Source: Ricordea florida
Taxonomy: Eukaryota; Cnidaria; Anthozoa; Corallimorpharia; Ricordeidae
Direction of reading: 5' to 3'
DNA length: 64,000 bases
NCBI GenBank assembly: GCA_949710005.1
Contig: OX453287.1
Coordinates: forward strand, 11,178,805-11,242,804
Of the stretch, positions 1 through 8,100 are shown piece by piece; position 1 is the stretch's first letter, and each line of letters begins with the position of its first letter. Made by a program: the position numbers and the translations under genes. The notes under the pieces are model-generated. The model did no database searches, was not told the DNA's origin, and saw only the letters and a list, made by a program, of their open reading frames with translations.

Positions 1-303
1 TCGCACGTTCACTGGATACAACTTCCCCGGCACGATCTCCTCTGGAACTCCCAGCGCAATCTGAAGACCCCTCGAGAGTCTCAACTTATACTCTTTGTTT
101 GAGTACAAGTAATACATCGCATCAGTCTCAATGATCGCTAGCTTAGCATTCTCTGTGTCGTTGAGAAAGATCGCGGGAAGTCCACGCAGCGAATACGTCC
201 CCGCCTCAATGATCACAAAGGGGCGCTTCTCCTCCTTGAAGATGAAATGCCGCTCCTTGAAATTCACGAGCCACCTTGGAACGTCGCAATCCTTAAGTAC
301 TCC
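1..303 (-). pseudogene. Penton-like (single jelly-roll type) minor capsid protein fragment, element A
   Basis: Read on the minus strand, this stretch translates without a stop and aligns with the middle of the ~210-residue proteins at 53206-53838 and 43328-43963. Shared landmarks are the VNFKER-type turn, a GTYSLRG-like loop, IIETD, and a GLQIALGVPEEIVPGKLYP-like segment. The window edge removes the C-terminus. The N-terminal ~28 residues, present in the homologues, are missing because the frame is fused to the preceding zinc-ribbon gene near 290-303. In Polinton-like elements such proteins are minor capsid (penton) subunits. That role is inferred from size, end motif and position, not from structure. 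Confidence 0.6.
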
Positions 304-464
304 TCCTTCGTGATGAATATGGGCTTCGTGATTCTGCAGCTTGAACATTTGCACCTCGCCATGTACCATCCATTGGAGGTCTTCGAATACATCTCACTCC
401 AAGGCACGCACCCCGTCTCCTTCCTCTCCTTGACGCAATAGCTCTTCATGGTTTGAGTACTCAT
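264..464 (-). CDS. Small zinc-ribbon protein (YCVK type), element A
   Basis: This 66-codon ORF begins with MKSYCVKERKE and continues with CVPWSE and a CKCSSC pair, so four or five cysteines are arranged as a compact zinc ribbon. It matches 53848-54036 in element C through the Cys pairs. The start overlaps the upstream gene end by 4 nt, as in element C. The last residues are unlike element C because a deletion fused this gene with the penton-like gene. Similar YCVK-type ribbons accompany many large DNA viruses and Polintons. A nucleic-acid-binding or virion-core role is only a guess. Confidence 0.7.
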   Translation of the reverse strand: MSTQTMKSYCVKERKETGCVPWSEMYSKTSNGWYMARCKCSSCRITKPIFITKEEYLRIATFQGGS

Positions 465-1473
465 CTCACCCTCCTCTTAAGTCGTTCCACGAAGAACACT
501 ACCACCGCGACGATTAGCAACCACGCGTTCTTACCTAGAAAGGAGATCACTTCCCCCGCCGTTTTGAATAGGAAGCTCACGATCGCCCCCACCATCCCCG
601 GCAAGATCTCCTCTAGTTTCTTTCCAATCGTCTTCAACCCATTCCCCACACCTTTGCCAAACCTCGAGAGACCCTTGGATAGATTTGAGACGATGACACC
701 AATCACCACAGCAACCGCACTCACCACCGCGAAGGCTGTGAATCTGTACTTCTTGAAGATCGCCTTCACTCGATCTCGAAGTGTCATCCGTTCTTGTATT
801 CGTTCGCTCTCACCCTCAATCTCTCTTATCTCCTCCTCCTGTTCATCAATCTCCCTCTCAAGCACCTCGATCTGAACGTTTCCTCGGGGGTCTTCAGCGC
901 CTTCTCACGATTGAATCTTAGCTTCTTCTTCATCTCATCGATCAGCGATCTCCTCTTCGTAATCTCGCGTTCATTGCTCACCACGATTTCATCCGCAGGA
1001 AGGCCAAGATTGTCCTTAATCTTCTTAGGCAATCCCTTCTTCACCTCTCCGTACTCATCAAACAGCAGGTGCCACACGTTCTTGTTCGGATCCTTCCCAA
1101 GAATCTTAACCTCAACTCTCCCCCACCCATCATATGTGAGATCGAACTTGGGCTTGGCGTTTGGGAACTTGCGCGTGATCTCTCCCCAAACCTCATCTTT
1201 GTCCATGATGCTCATTTCGATCTCCTCAGTGGGCAGCCGCACATATCCGAAGCCTGCTTTGGGTCTCGCGCCCTTACTCGTGGATGTTTCTGCAACCTCA
1301 CCCCCGAATGATGTTTCTTGGATTTCGGGTTCAGGGCGAAGGGTCGTTCTAGGGGTGGGTGGAGGACTCATGTATATCGTTTCATCATCATCATCTACCC
1401 CTCCACTCGCGCCAGGTTCATTCAAGGTCGTTGGGTCGAGATTATCGTCCATGGTTTTCCACACTCGTTTCAA
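461..1473 (-). pseudogene. Coiled-coil protein with conserved C-terminal membrane-active region, frameshifted (element A)
   Basis: Two frames together correspond to the 438-residue protein of element B and the gene at 54033-54925 in C. Codons read from 1473 give an acidic N-terminus with a DPTTLN motif (also in C), then a DEVWGEITRKFPNAKP-like domain and a charged helix. Near 880 a single-base indel moves the frame to the segment ending at 461. That half carries the coiled coil, a DRVKAIFKKY linker, hydrophobic segments and a basic tail. The C-terminal ~100 residues are the most conserved stretch across all three elements. In homologues this is a structural-type gene of unknown function, probably membrane-associated. 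Confidence 0.75.
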
Positions 1474-1500
1474 GTGAGGAAGAGTTTCTCTCTAAGCTGC

Positions 1501-1899
1501 TTAGAGAAACTTGCTCGCCACGTACGCTACTGCTAACATCCCACCCCCCCCGTATATCATCTCCCCTGTCTTTTGATCGTCGCTGGGTTGGTAGTACTTC
1601 GAGAAGTTCGGCTCCTCTAGGGTCTGACCGTACAACCTCAACGCCGAGTCAGTGCTCGTAATGTTCTTCTGAGCCCTTCCCTCATCACCCTTTCTCTCAT
1701 TCTGCCAATCAATGAGGACCATCCTCTTCTCCTGGAACACCGCATAGTCCTTCTGATACTTCTCCAGAGCCTTGTCGTGCCTCTCCCTCTCGAGATCCGA
1801 ATCCGAGGAGGCGCCGAATGTTTTCGCGACATAGTTGCCACCAATAAACGCCGACGCATTGAGAAAAGCGCCTCCAAGCATGATAGCTATGGTTGCCAT
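1501..1899 (-). CDS. Conserved 132-residue membrane-anchored virion-type protein, element A
   Basis: Starts with MATIAIMLGGAFLNA, exactly as the homologues at 55212-55616 (C) and 38977-39399 (B) start with MATIA, which fixes the start downstream of the longer open frame. Residues 1-25 form a hydrophobic, glycine-rich helix. The middle is a charged helix with ERHDKALEKYQKDYAVFQEK, and the C-terminal third has DDQKTGEMIYGGGGM followed by a second hydrophobic helix. The frame is intact. Function unknown; conservation and position beside other small membrane proteins suggest a virion or assembly component. Confidence 0.75.
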   Translation of the reverse strand: MATIAIMLGGAFLNASAFIGGNYVAKTFGASSDSDLERERHDKALEKYQKDYAVFQEKRMVLIDWQNERKGDEGRAQKNITSTDSALRLYGQTLEEPNFSKYYQPSDDQKTGEMIYGGGGMLAVAYVASKFL

Positions 1900-1926
1900 T
1901 TGCGTCATGGGGGCCCACCCTTTTAA

Positions 1927-2616
1927 GGTTACCGTATACCTTCGCGGGTGTCCTTCGCGAAAAAAAATATTTGCGCGCTGTCTTAAATGTAACAACCACA
2001 AACTATATATCAGTACAAAGCTAATGAAATGCACTATCCGGTAAAAATTATTTCGCTTTGATTTTTTTTAACCGTAAAGAGAGTGCGTCCCAAAACCCCA
2101 AAATGACCGACGTCTCTTTGAGCGAATTTATCGGGTATGGAATTCGACCTTAGAATGAAAACTACTGCATTATATCAATCACAAGGCATTAATCTTCAAA
2201 ACCGTGTGAGGCTTTTTCGATATTTCTATTGGTTGCTTCGCAATTTTTCTGTCAATTTTGATGATCAAAAATTTACCGATACCTTTCACAACAATGGCCA
2301 TTGCGGGGGATCAATTTTAAAAAACGGAAATCCCTGACACGGTTTTGATGATTGATGCCTTGTGAATGATATAATGCAGTAGTTTTGTTTACGCGGTTGA
2401 GTTTGATACCCGATAAATTCGCTCAAAGGGACGTCGGTCGTTTCGCGCTTTTAGATCGCGCTCGCCTTACTATTAAGAACAATTGAAGCGAAACAATTTT
2501 TATCGAATAGAGCATTCTATAACCTTGACATTGATATATAATTTGTAGTGGTTGTATTTAAGACAGCGCGGTAATATTTTTTTTGCGAAGGACACCCGCG
2601 AAGGTATACGGTAACC
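1927..2616. mobile_element. TTAA-flanked inverted-repeat transposon, piggyBac-like, non-autonomous
   Basis: The termini are inverted copies beginning GGTTACCGTATACCTTCGCG and the similarity continues for roughly 200-250 bp on each side. Both ends abut TTAA (1923-1926 and 2617-2620), the hallmark target duplication of piggyBac superfamily transposition. The 690-bp body has no transposase-like ORF, so it would depend on a transposase elsewhere. It sits at the truncated 3' end of the gene at 2621-2855. TTAA use is also seen in a few other groups, so the superfamily call is moderate. Confidence 0.8.
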
Positions 2617-2620
2617 TTAA

Positions 2621-2855
2621 ATGCGTAGTCCTCCAACTTGGGCTCACCACCACGACGGTATTTACGATTCCCCTCGTTGAAGTACCAACTCACCATGGCA
2701 TCCCTGCTGGGGATGTTCAATTCAATCCACTCATCGATGTTCGCCTCCTCGTTCAGATCTTTTTCAGCGTCCAACATACACTCAACAAAGGTCTCGATGA
2801 TGTAAAACATCAAGTCTCGCTGATACATCTTCATCACATCTGCGTAGCAACTCAT
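2621..2855 (-). pseudogene. Truncated homologue of the 132-residue protein at 55633-56031, element A
   Basis: The first ~78 codons match the element C gene at 55633-56031: an N-terminal helix, then a PSRDAMVSWYFNEGNRKY segment equivalent to PSNRELIKWYFKLGNRQF in C. The coding frame runs into the TTAA transposon, and the C-terminal hydrophobic anchor seen in C is not found on the other side, so sequence was lost as well as interrupted. The start lies 3 nt downstream of the previous gene's stop, the same tight spacing as in C. Function unknown. Confidence 0.7.
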
Positions 2856-2858
2856 GAT

Positions 2859-3080
2859 TCACAACTGTTGGGGTAAGATCTTCTGATCCTCTAAATAGAT
2901 TTTGAGGTACGTGCTCCCACTCAGTACGGCCGCCCACTTCACGAAATTCATCACACTCGATGATGGGTCCATGAGGAAATTCTCCTTTAGAGCTTTCTTC
3001 GCCATCCATCCCACGCCGGCGGAAAGACCAAAAAGTACCATAGAATCAGTGACGGTCTTTACGAGCTTGTTGTCTGACAT
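2859..3080 (-). CDS. Conserved 73-residue two-helix membrane protein, element A
   Basis: Begins MSDNKLVKTVTDSMVLFGL and has two predicted hydrophobic helices around residues 8-28 and 45-60, ending in YLEDQKILP. The homologues are 56034-56255 (C) and 38731-38949 (B). The KLVKTVT start and the YLEDQKILP end are nearly invariant across the three elements, despite very different base composition. A TTTAAAC box lies about 30 nt before the ATG. Size and hydrophobicity suggest a virion membrane or capsid-associated peptide; the family has no function I recognise. Confidence 0.75.
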   Translation of the reverse strand: MSDNKLVKTVTDSMVLFGLSAGVGWMAKKALKENFLMDPSSSVMNFVKWAAVLSGSTYLKIYLEDQKILPQQL

Positions 3081-3087
3081 TTGCGCA

Positions 3088-3477
3088 TCACATCCAGCTC
3101 TCGTTTAAACTACTTCTGGGTGGGGGATCCTGAATAATTCGCGTCTCTGGAGCCTTGAAGTCATCTTCCTTCTGAGCTCTGTACCTCATGTACAACTGAA
3201 ACGCAGTGAGCCCAATGCCCGCCACAGAGAGGACGGTTTGAAAGGACAATGCTGGAAGCCAAGCGCCCCCATCCCCTCCTCGCTCCTTCTCCTCATCCAT
3301 CTCTCGCCCTCTTTCCTCCTCCTCTTGCTTCATGAGGGTATCCTTCGCCTTCTTGTGGTACTCTGCCAATCTCTTCCCAGCCGCCACCTTCTTGGGGTCC
3401 TTTATCTTCTTGGGTGCCACAGGTTCCTTCGTGATCTGCTTAACAGCACTCTCGATCTTGGGTGTCTCTTCAGTCAT
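3088..3477 (-). CDS. Lysine-rich helical protein with one membrane segment (KDPKKVAAGK family), element A
   Basis: The start at MTEETPK was chosen by homology with MSEE starts in B (38155) and C (56666); the open frame extends further upstream. The signature is KDPKKVAAGKRLAEYHKKAK, followed by a highly charged coiled-coil stretch, a single hydrophobic segment (LSFQTVLSVAGIGLTAFQLY) and a Pro/Arg-containing tail. A CTTTAAG box (TTAAAG on the gene strand) precedes the start at 3501-3507. The 129-residue length fits its homologues. Role unknown; a basic, membrane-anchored core or scaffold protein would fit. Confidence 0.7.
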   Translation of the reverse strand: MTEETPKIESAVKQITKEPVAPKKIKDPKKVAAGKRLAEYHKKAKDTLMKQEEEERGREMDEEKERGGDGGAWLPALSFQTVLSVAGIGLTAFQLYMRYRAQKEDDFKAPETRIIQDPPPRSSLNESWM

Positions 3478-3500
3478 CGTTGAGATCCTCTTGGGGTTCT

Positions 3501-3507
3501 CTTTAAG
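3501..3507 (-). promoter_or_regulatory. TTAAAG promoter-like motif, element A
   Basis: CTTAAAG on the minus strand, 24-30 nt before the MTEETPK start at 3477. The same motif recurs before genes in elements B and C. Confidence 0.5.
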
Positions 3508-3608
3508 CTTCTTCATGCCACTCGCTGGGACTAACATGAAGAAAGATACAATGACTGCTCAGAGTCCTCTAATTGCTGCTGCACCAATTAAGACAGCACA
3601 ACAAATCA

Positions 3609-3776
3609 TTACAATATTTGCCAAGTTACTGACCATCGCTGGACTCTTTCCTTGGCGCGACGAACAGATTCAATCATCTCTTTCTCCTCTGTGATGTGCC
3701 ATAGTTGCTGTACTGCCATAAGCTTTTGATTTCTTTCAAGTGTGCTCAACCTTTGCTCTAAGTTGTTAAGATCCAT
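3609..3776 (-). CDS. Small coiled-coil ORF, element A
   Basis: A 55-codon ORF starting MDLNNLEQRLSTLERNQK, too short for a usual cutoff. It is supported by a CTTAAAG box about 30 nt before its ATG (3799-3805), the motif that precedes most genes of these elements. The N-terminal 30 residues have heptad-like leucines. An overlapping frame near the 3' end encodes a short hydrophobic peptide, so the natural protein could be coiled coil plus membrane helix split by a frameshift. In element C the same slot holds a 63-residue membrane protein (56747-56938). Confidence 0.45.
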   Translation of the reverse strand: MDLNNLEQRLSTLERNQKLMAVQQLWHITEEKEMIESVRRAKERVQRWSVTWQIL

Positions 3777-3798
3777 GTTGATGCCACCACTGAGCGTC

Positions 3799-3805
3799 CT
3801 TTAAG
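3799..3805 (-). promoter_or_regulatory. TTAAAG promoter-like motif, element A
   Basis: CTTAAAG on the minus strand, about 23-30 nt before the small coiled-coil ORF start at 3776, overlapping the stop region of the upstream gene. Confidence 0.5.
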
Positions 3806-4286
3806 ACTCTTTGGTTTCCGTTGAATTCTCTTGAGCACCCTCCACATGGAAGTGCTTAGCAACGTGCAAGACTGCAGACAAGAGCGCCACAAGACGACCT
3901 CCTTTGAGCACCAAGAGTCCAGAGAGCTCAGAGATCTCCTTATGAATCAACAGATCGTTCTTCCAGTCATTCACGAGCGCTCCCTCATCATCGATGCTCA
4001 CGAATTTTCTCACGACCTTCGAGATGAGACCGAATGAGGAGTTAACGAGCCCATCTGCGATCTTCCTTCCAGAGACGACCTGGTACCTCTGATGGAACCT
4101 CTTCACGTCCGAGAGTTTGCGGATGGCAGCGTGATCCATCTCCTTCCCCAAGTACTCCTTCGTTGATCCCAAGCACGCGAGAATGGCGAGGGATTCTCTC
4201 TTGTCATCTAGATTGCTCTTTGATGCTTCCTTCTCATCACAAGGTCCCCCATCTTTACCGTTGATGATCTCCTCAAGATTCGCCAT
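3801..4286 (-). CDS. Conserved STKEYLG-family protein, 161 residues, element A
   Basis: Homologous to 37528-38118 (B) and 57962-58531 (C). The conserved core is RESLAILACLGSTKEYLG, then an RKLSDVKRFHQRYQVVSGRKI-type helix pair. Later come an acidic ALVNDWKNDLLI helix and a C-terminal hydrophobic segment. It lies directly downstream of the ATPase with a 5-nt gap, as in C where the two overlap. The family is found only with this gene set as far as I can tell, and I do not recognise a function. Position next to the packaging ATPase suggests an assembly or packaging role (inference). Confidence 0.7.
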   Translation of the reverse strand: MANLEEIINGKDGGPCDEKEASKSNLDDKRESLAILACLGSTKEYLGKEMDHAAIRKLSDVKRFHQRYQVVSGRKIADGLVNSSFGLISKVVRKFVSIDDEGALVNDWKNDLLIHKEISELSGLLVLKGGRLVALLSAVLHVAKHFHVEGAQENSTETKES

Positions 4287-4291
4287 GATGT

Positions 4292-4557
4292 TTACGACCT
4301 CATCGCTGGTATCTCTAAATAGTACTTCTCCTCCTTCAGAATCTTCTCGAAATGCTTGTGATCCTCAGCGCTCAAGTCTCCTCCGTAGTCTTCGAAGAGA
4401 GTCTTCATCGTGACTTGCGAGGGGTTGTAGAAGGTGATGACGCACGCAACATTCTCTCGAAAGGGTTTCGCAATGGAGGTGAGCTGTTGTGTCAACAACC
4501 ACACTGAGATGCCATCGTGACGCTCTGAGAACGCCAAGTCTATGAATTTGTTCGAAC
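4292..4557 (-). pseudogene. A32/FtsK-like packaging ATPase, C-terminal fragment (element A)
   Basis: The remaining frame matches the C-terminal part of the ATPases at 36815-37438 and 58528-59159: RSNKFIDLAFS, the TQQLTSIAKPFRENVACV stretch and YGGDL. Walker A and B motifs are gone because the coding sequence is cut at 4557 by the (TTG)n tail of a minus-strand LINE. The 3' end is intact, ending with the usual LEIPA motif. Packaging ATPases of this class drive genome encapsidation in Polinton and nucleocytoplasmic-virus-like virions; this copy cannot function. Confidence 0.85.
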
Positions 4558-4854
4558 GATTCAACAACAACAACAACAACTTTATTTAACCTAATAAATT
4601 ACAAGAAAGAGAATATATATAGTATAAATAAATAAATAAGTAATTAAGGGTCTGGCTGCCTGAAATAACTGTAGAGTTAAAAAGGGCAGGCAGCCAGTGT
4701 TACAATTATGTAATACAAATTTAGGTCGGTAAAGTACACAACAACACAGAACATTACAGAACAAAACAGCCTTAGAGTTGATCAATACAGGGGCTAGCTA
4801 GTATCTTTCGAGATACTCAACTTGCATTTTTTTCTTAAACATTGATGCGGATGA
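4558..4854 (-). mobile_element. LINE 3' end with (TTG)n tail, fragment 1 of a split retroposon
   Basis: On the minus strand the sequence just inside 4854 encodes the last ~20 residues of a LINE ORF (ending MQVEYLERY), then a 3' UTR and a tail AATAAAGTTGTTGTTG that abuts the ATPase gene of element A. This ORF end continues the frame interrupted at 7636, so 4558-4854, 7636-7959, 10918-11002 and probably 13621-13718 are one retroposon broken by repeat insertions. Confidence 0.75.
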
Positions 4855-7635
4855 TTCCTCGCGAAGCGAGGCCGAAGGCCGAGCGTAGCGAGGTTACTAA
4901 TCGTGTCGGTTCCGGTCAGACCACGTGGCTCGCAAGCCCGAGTAAATCGAGCCGAGAGTTTTTATATATGTATATATATATATTTATATATATGTTTATA
5001 TATATCTATATTTTAAAGGTGTCCTTTCGCAGGCCAGGTTACCTGGCAATAGTAACGCACTTGAGAACGCTGAATTTCCGCCATTATTCGGTGATGCCTT
5101 TTTGAAAGTAATGTAAATTTTGTGGAAACCGATTTCACTCGTCCTGGAAGTACATCCCAGCAAGGTGATCTCCAAGATATTCAAGAAATATTAGCACGAG
5201 ATCGTCGCCGAGTAAGTTCGAATATCGTGAAAATCAACACGAGGAAAGCACGACTCAAAGCAGGGATAGAGAAACGACAGCAGGGAGAATAACAACAGAA
5301 ATCGCAGCCAAGACAACAACTGCTCGCTCCAGAAAAAGGCAAACGAAACAGCAGGGAAAATGACCAGGAATTCAATCAAGTTAGTTTTGAATTTGAATGT
5401 GTTATTGATAGAAATACAGGACATGAGTGAACGATTACATAACGAAATATATTGGTGTACTACATTTAGCAAAACGACTTAGAAGGGACACCGAGTAAGA
5501 ACGACTTCAACGATTGGAGATGTCTCTGGAAAATAATTCTATTAGTCTAAAACCGGAATCGGAAGACGACCAACAGATTACAAGAGAATGTAAATAGGTA
5601 TTTTTCATAACAAAACGATAGCGTTTCCAGTTTGAAGTAATTTCCAACACAGAGAGTTGCAGTTGTTATAGCAATCATTTATAACGATGTGATCTGATAT
5701 CATTGCAACAGTGAAAATATTGTAAATTTTCTTGATCTAGCAGTTATGTTAAACATTTTCAACAGAATGTATACCCTGTGTCACTATAAAGTACTGGTTC
5801 TGCAATATTATCAGTGATCAATGTGATCATTTTAAAATAAAGCAAATGTGATTACTGAATTCTGAGTAGTATTTCTCTTTGCTATATATATATGTTTGTA
5901 TTCTCTGATTGAAAGGTTTCAATAATATTGCGTGGAGACAAGTTTCATAGCCTTTTCACAATGGGTCAGTTTTACCTTAGAGTTCAATGACCCCCCCCCC
6001 CCCCCTGATAATATTGCTATCTAGAACCCCTGCCCTTTTTCCACAAATGAAATGTTACTTCATGCCCTAATTTGCAAAGTTAGACATAACATATTAACTT
6101 TGTTGCTTTCTGCTGTTTACTTTATTTTTATGATGTCAAATATGAATATTTCATAACAACCACAACATGCAATTAACCTATTACATTGGAAAAACTTTAT
6201 AAAGAAGAAAATACATTTTGTAATGCCAAAATGTTTATGATCTTCCTCATCTATTCATTGCCAGTGTGCTGTATGTAGTAACAAGTGTTTCAAGTTTCCT
6301 AAATGCCCTATGCTTTCAATAATGATTTTCAACACAAACTTCAAACTATGTAGACAAATGATTGCACTAGATTCTAAGTTGGAGCTGTTTTGATTACTAC
6401 CACCTCTGATGGAAAGCCTATTAAGAAGATTTTTGTATTGCTTGTAGTAGTAGAGTAACAATACCTTTACCAAGATTAGGACATGCATCCCACCCCATAA
6501 AAATATATTATGTTTAACATAAAAAATATAACAATAATAATAATATCAATACCAGTAATAATAATAGTAATGATAATAATAATGATAATAATATAATGAT
6601 AGTGCTTTTCATTACTATATGTCATTGGTTACAGTTCAATACTTCTGGCTGCCATGACTTTTTCGATGAAATACCATCTATATATTAAATCTTTCTTCTG
6701 CAGTTTTTATAATAGAAATTTTCATATATTCAAAATAATATAATCTTCTGTGGTTGAGTATGGATATTTTGCCTGTTTCTGTAACAGCACAATTAAACTT
6801 TCATGTGGTATATACTTTTGACTGATTGATGTTGATTTCACATTATTTTTTTACAGGAGTACGTAGTGCAGCAATCTTTTTGAACATATTAAGATTTCAA
6901 TAACTCTTTCTTACATGTATTGTTTTTATGATATGACCTAAAATAGCACAACCACATACTATACAGTTGGTACTCACTGTTACCAAACATTTGTTCGAAG
7001 TTTTTGTAGAATCCAATTGTTTTACCTCCAATTTTTTTTATGTAATGACATTGTATCTCACAGTTCTGTTGATATGGCATCTCTTTTTGAGGGAAGAGGA
7101 ATTTTTCTATCTACCACTGGGGGAACCATTTCAACTGAAGAGAGTGCACAAATTGAAACATGCACTATTCATAATGCTCTCAATTGTGGTTACCTAGGAA
7201 TGAAATAATGACTGCAGTAGACAATAAAATATCTAATCAGAAGATTCTTCTTACAATGAATCTCATGCAGTTATAAGAAAAAAGCATAAACAATAAATAA
7301 TTGGAGCATTCAACTCATCCTCCGAGTAAGAAAATATTGAGTTTAAAAGTGAAATACCTTTTACCAGATTAGAACATACACCCCCACCCCATAACAGTAT
7401 ATTATGTTAAATATAAAAAATAACAATAATAATATCAATACCAGTAATAAGAATGATTATGATTAATACAATAATAATAATCATAATAATAATTACAACA
7501 AATGAGAAAGTACAAAAAGTGAAAATGATAATAATTAGTAAATACATAAATTGAGGTTTTATCCCTCATAGGAAAAACAGTTATGATTCCTTTAAACACT
7601 AGCTTCGCGAGGTTTTGCGGGAGTCGTATTTCTAG
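4855..7635 (+). mobile_element. 2.8-kb repeat, copy 1 (Helitron-like ends, non-autonomous)
   Basis: Begins TTCCTCGCGAAGCGAGG and ends GTCGTATTTCTAG, identical in architecture to copies 2-6. Inside: a TATATA tract, a short conserved basic coding-like stretch, a poly-C run near 5990-6004, and (AAT)n microsatellites at 6530-6600 and 7420-7500. It splits a LINE ORF at 4855/7635 without a target duplication. The right-end hairpin and 3' CTAG followed by T resemble Helitron-like elements, but no Rep/helicase is present. Confidence 0.75.
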
Positions 7636-7959
7636 TAACTTTATATGCTCATCAATGGAGTTCCAAATAGAGGGGCCTTGAAACCTAATGTTAAACTTGC
7701 CGTAATTAGTTCTTACGAAAGGAAGATAATAAGACTGTTTTGCTGCAAGCCTAGTATTATAATTATGAATATTAGTTACTCTAATAAAAAGAGAATGAAA
7801 GGCAATAGGAAGGAGCTCGTTATGAAATTTGTACATGAATATAGCAATATAAAATGTGACAAGATCAAAAAATTGGATAACCTGGAGAGATTTGAACAAA
7901 GGGCTGGAAGGACTATCAAATTGAAAAAAAGTGATAGTACGCATGGCTTCCTTTTGTAG
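7636..7959 (-). mobile_element. LINE ORF fragment 2 (reverse transcriptase C-terminal region)
   Basis: The minus strand encodes the C-terminal part of a CR1-like LINE protein, including NIHNYNTRLAAKQSYYLPF and NYGKFNIRFQGPSIWNSID. At 7959 the frame begins LQKEAMR, which continues directly from the IIIWGNTYESTLKPIF segment encoded at 10918-11002. At 7636 it runs into repeat copy 1, and the apparent extra residues beyond that are repeat sequence. This is a broken pseudogene. Confidence 0.8.
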
Positions 7960-8069
7960 TTCCTCGCGAAGCGAGGCCGAAGGCCGAGCGTAGCGAGGTT
8001 ACTAATCGTGTCGGTTCCGGTCAGACCACGTGGCTCGCAAGCCCGAGTAAATCGAGCCGAGAGTTTTTA

Positions 8070-8100
<31 letters not shown>

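Noticed and set aside
7435..7635. C-terminal extension of the LINE protein at 7435-7944
   Set aside because: The codons beyond 7636 are the end of repeat copy 1; the same bases form the ends of copies 2, 4 and 5 outside any LINE frame.
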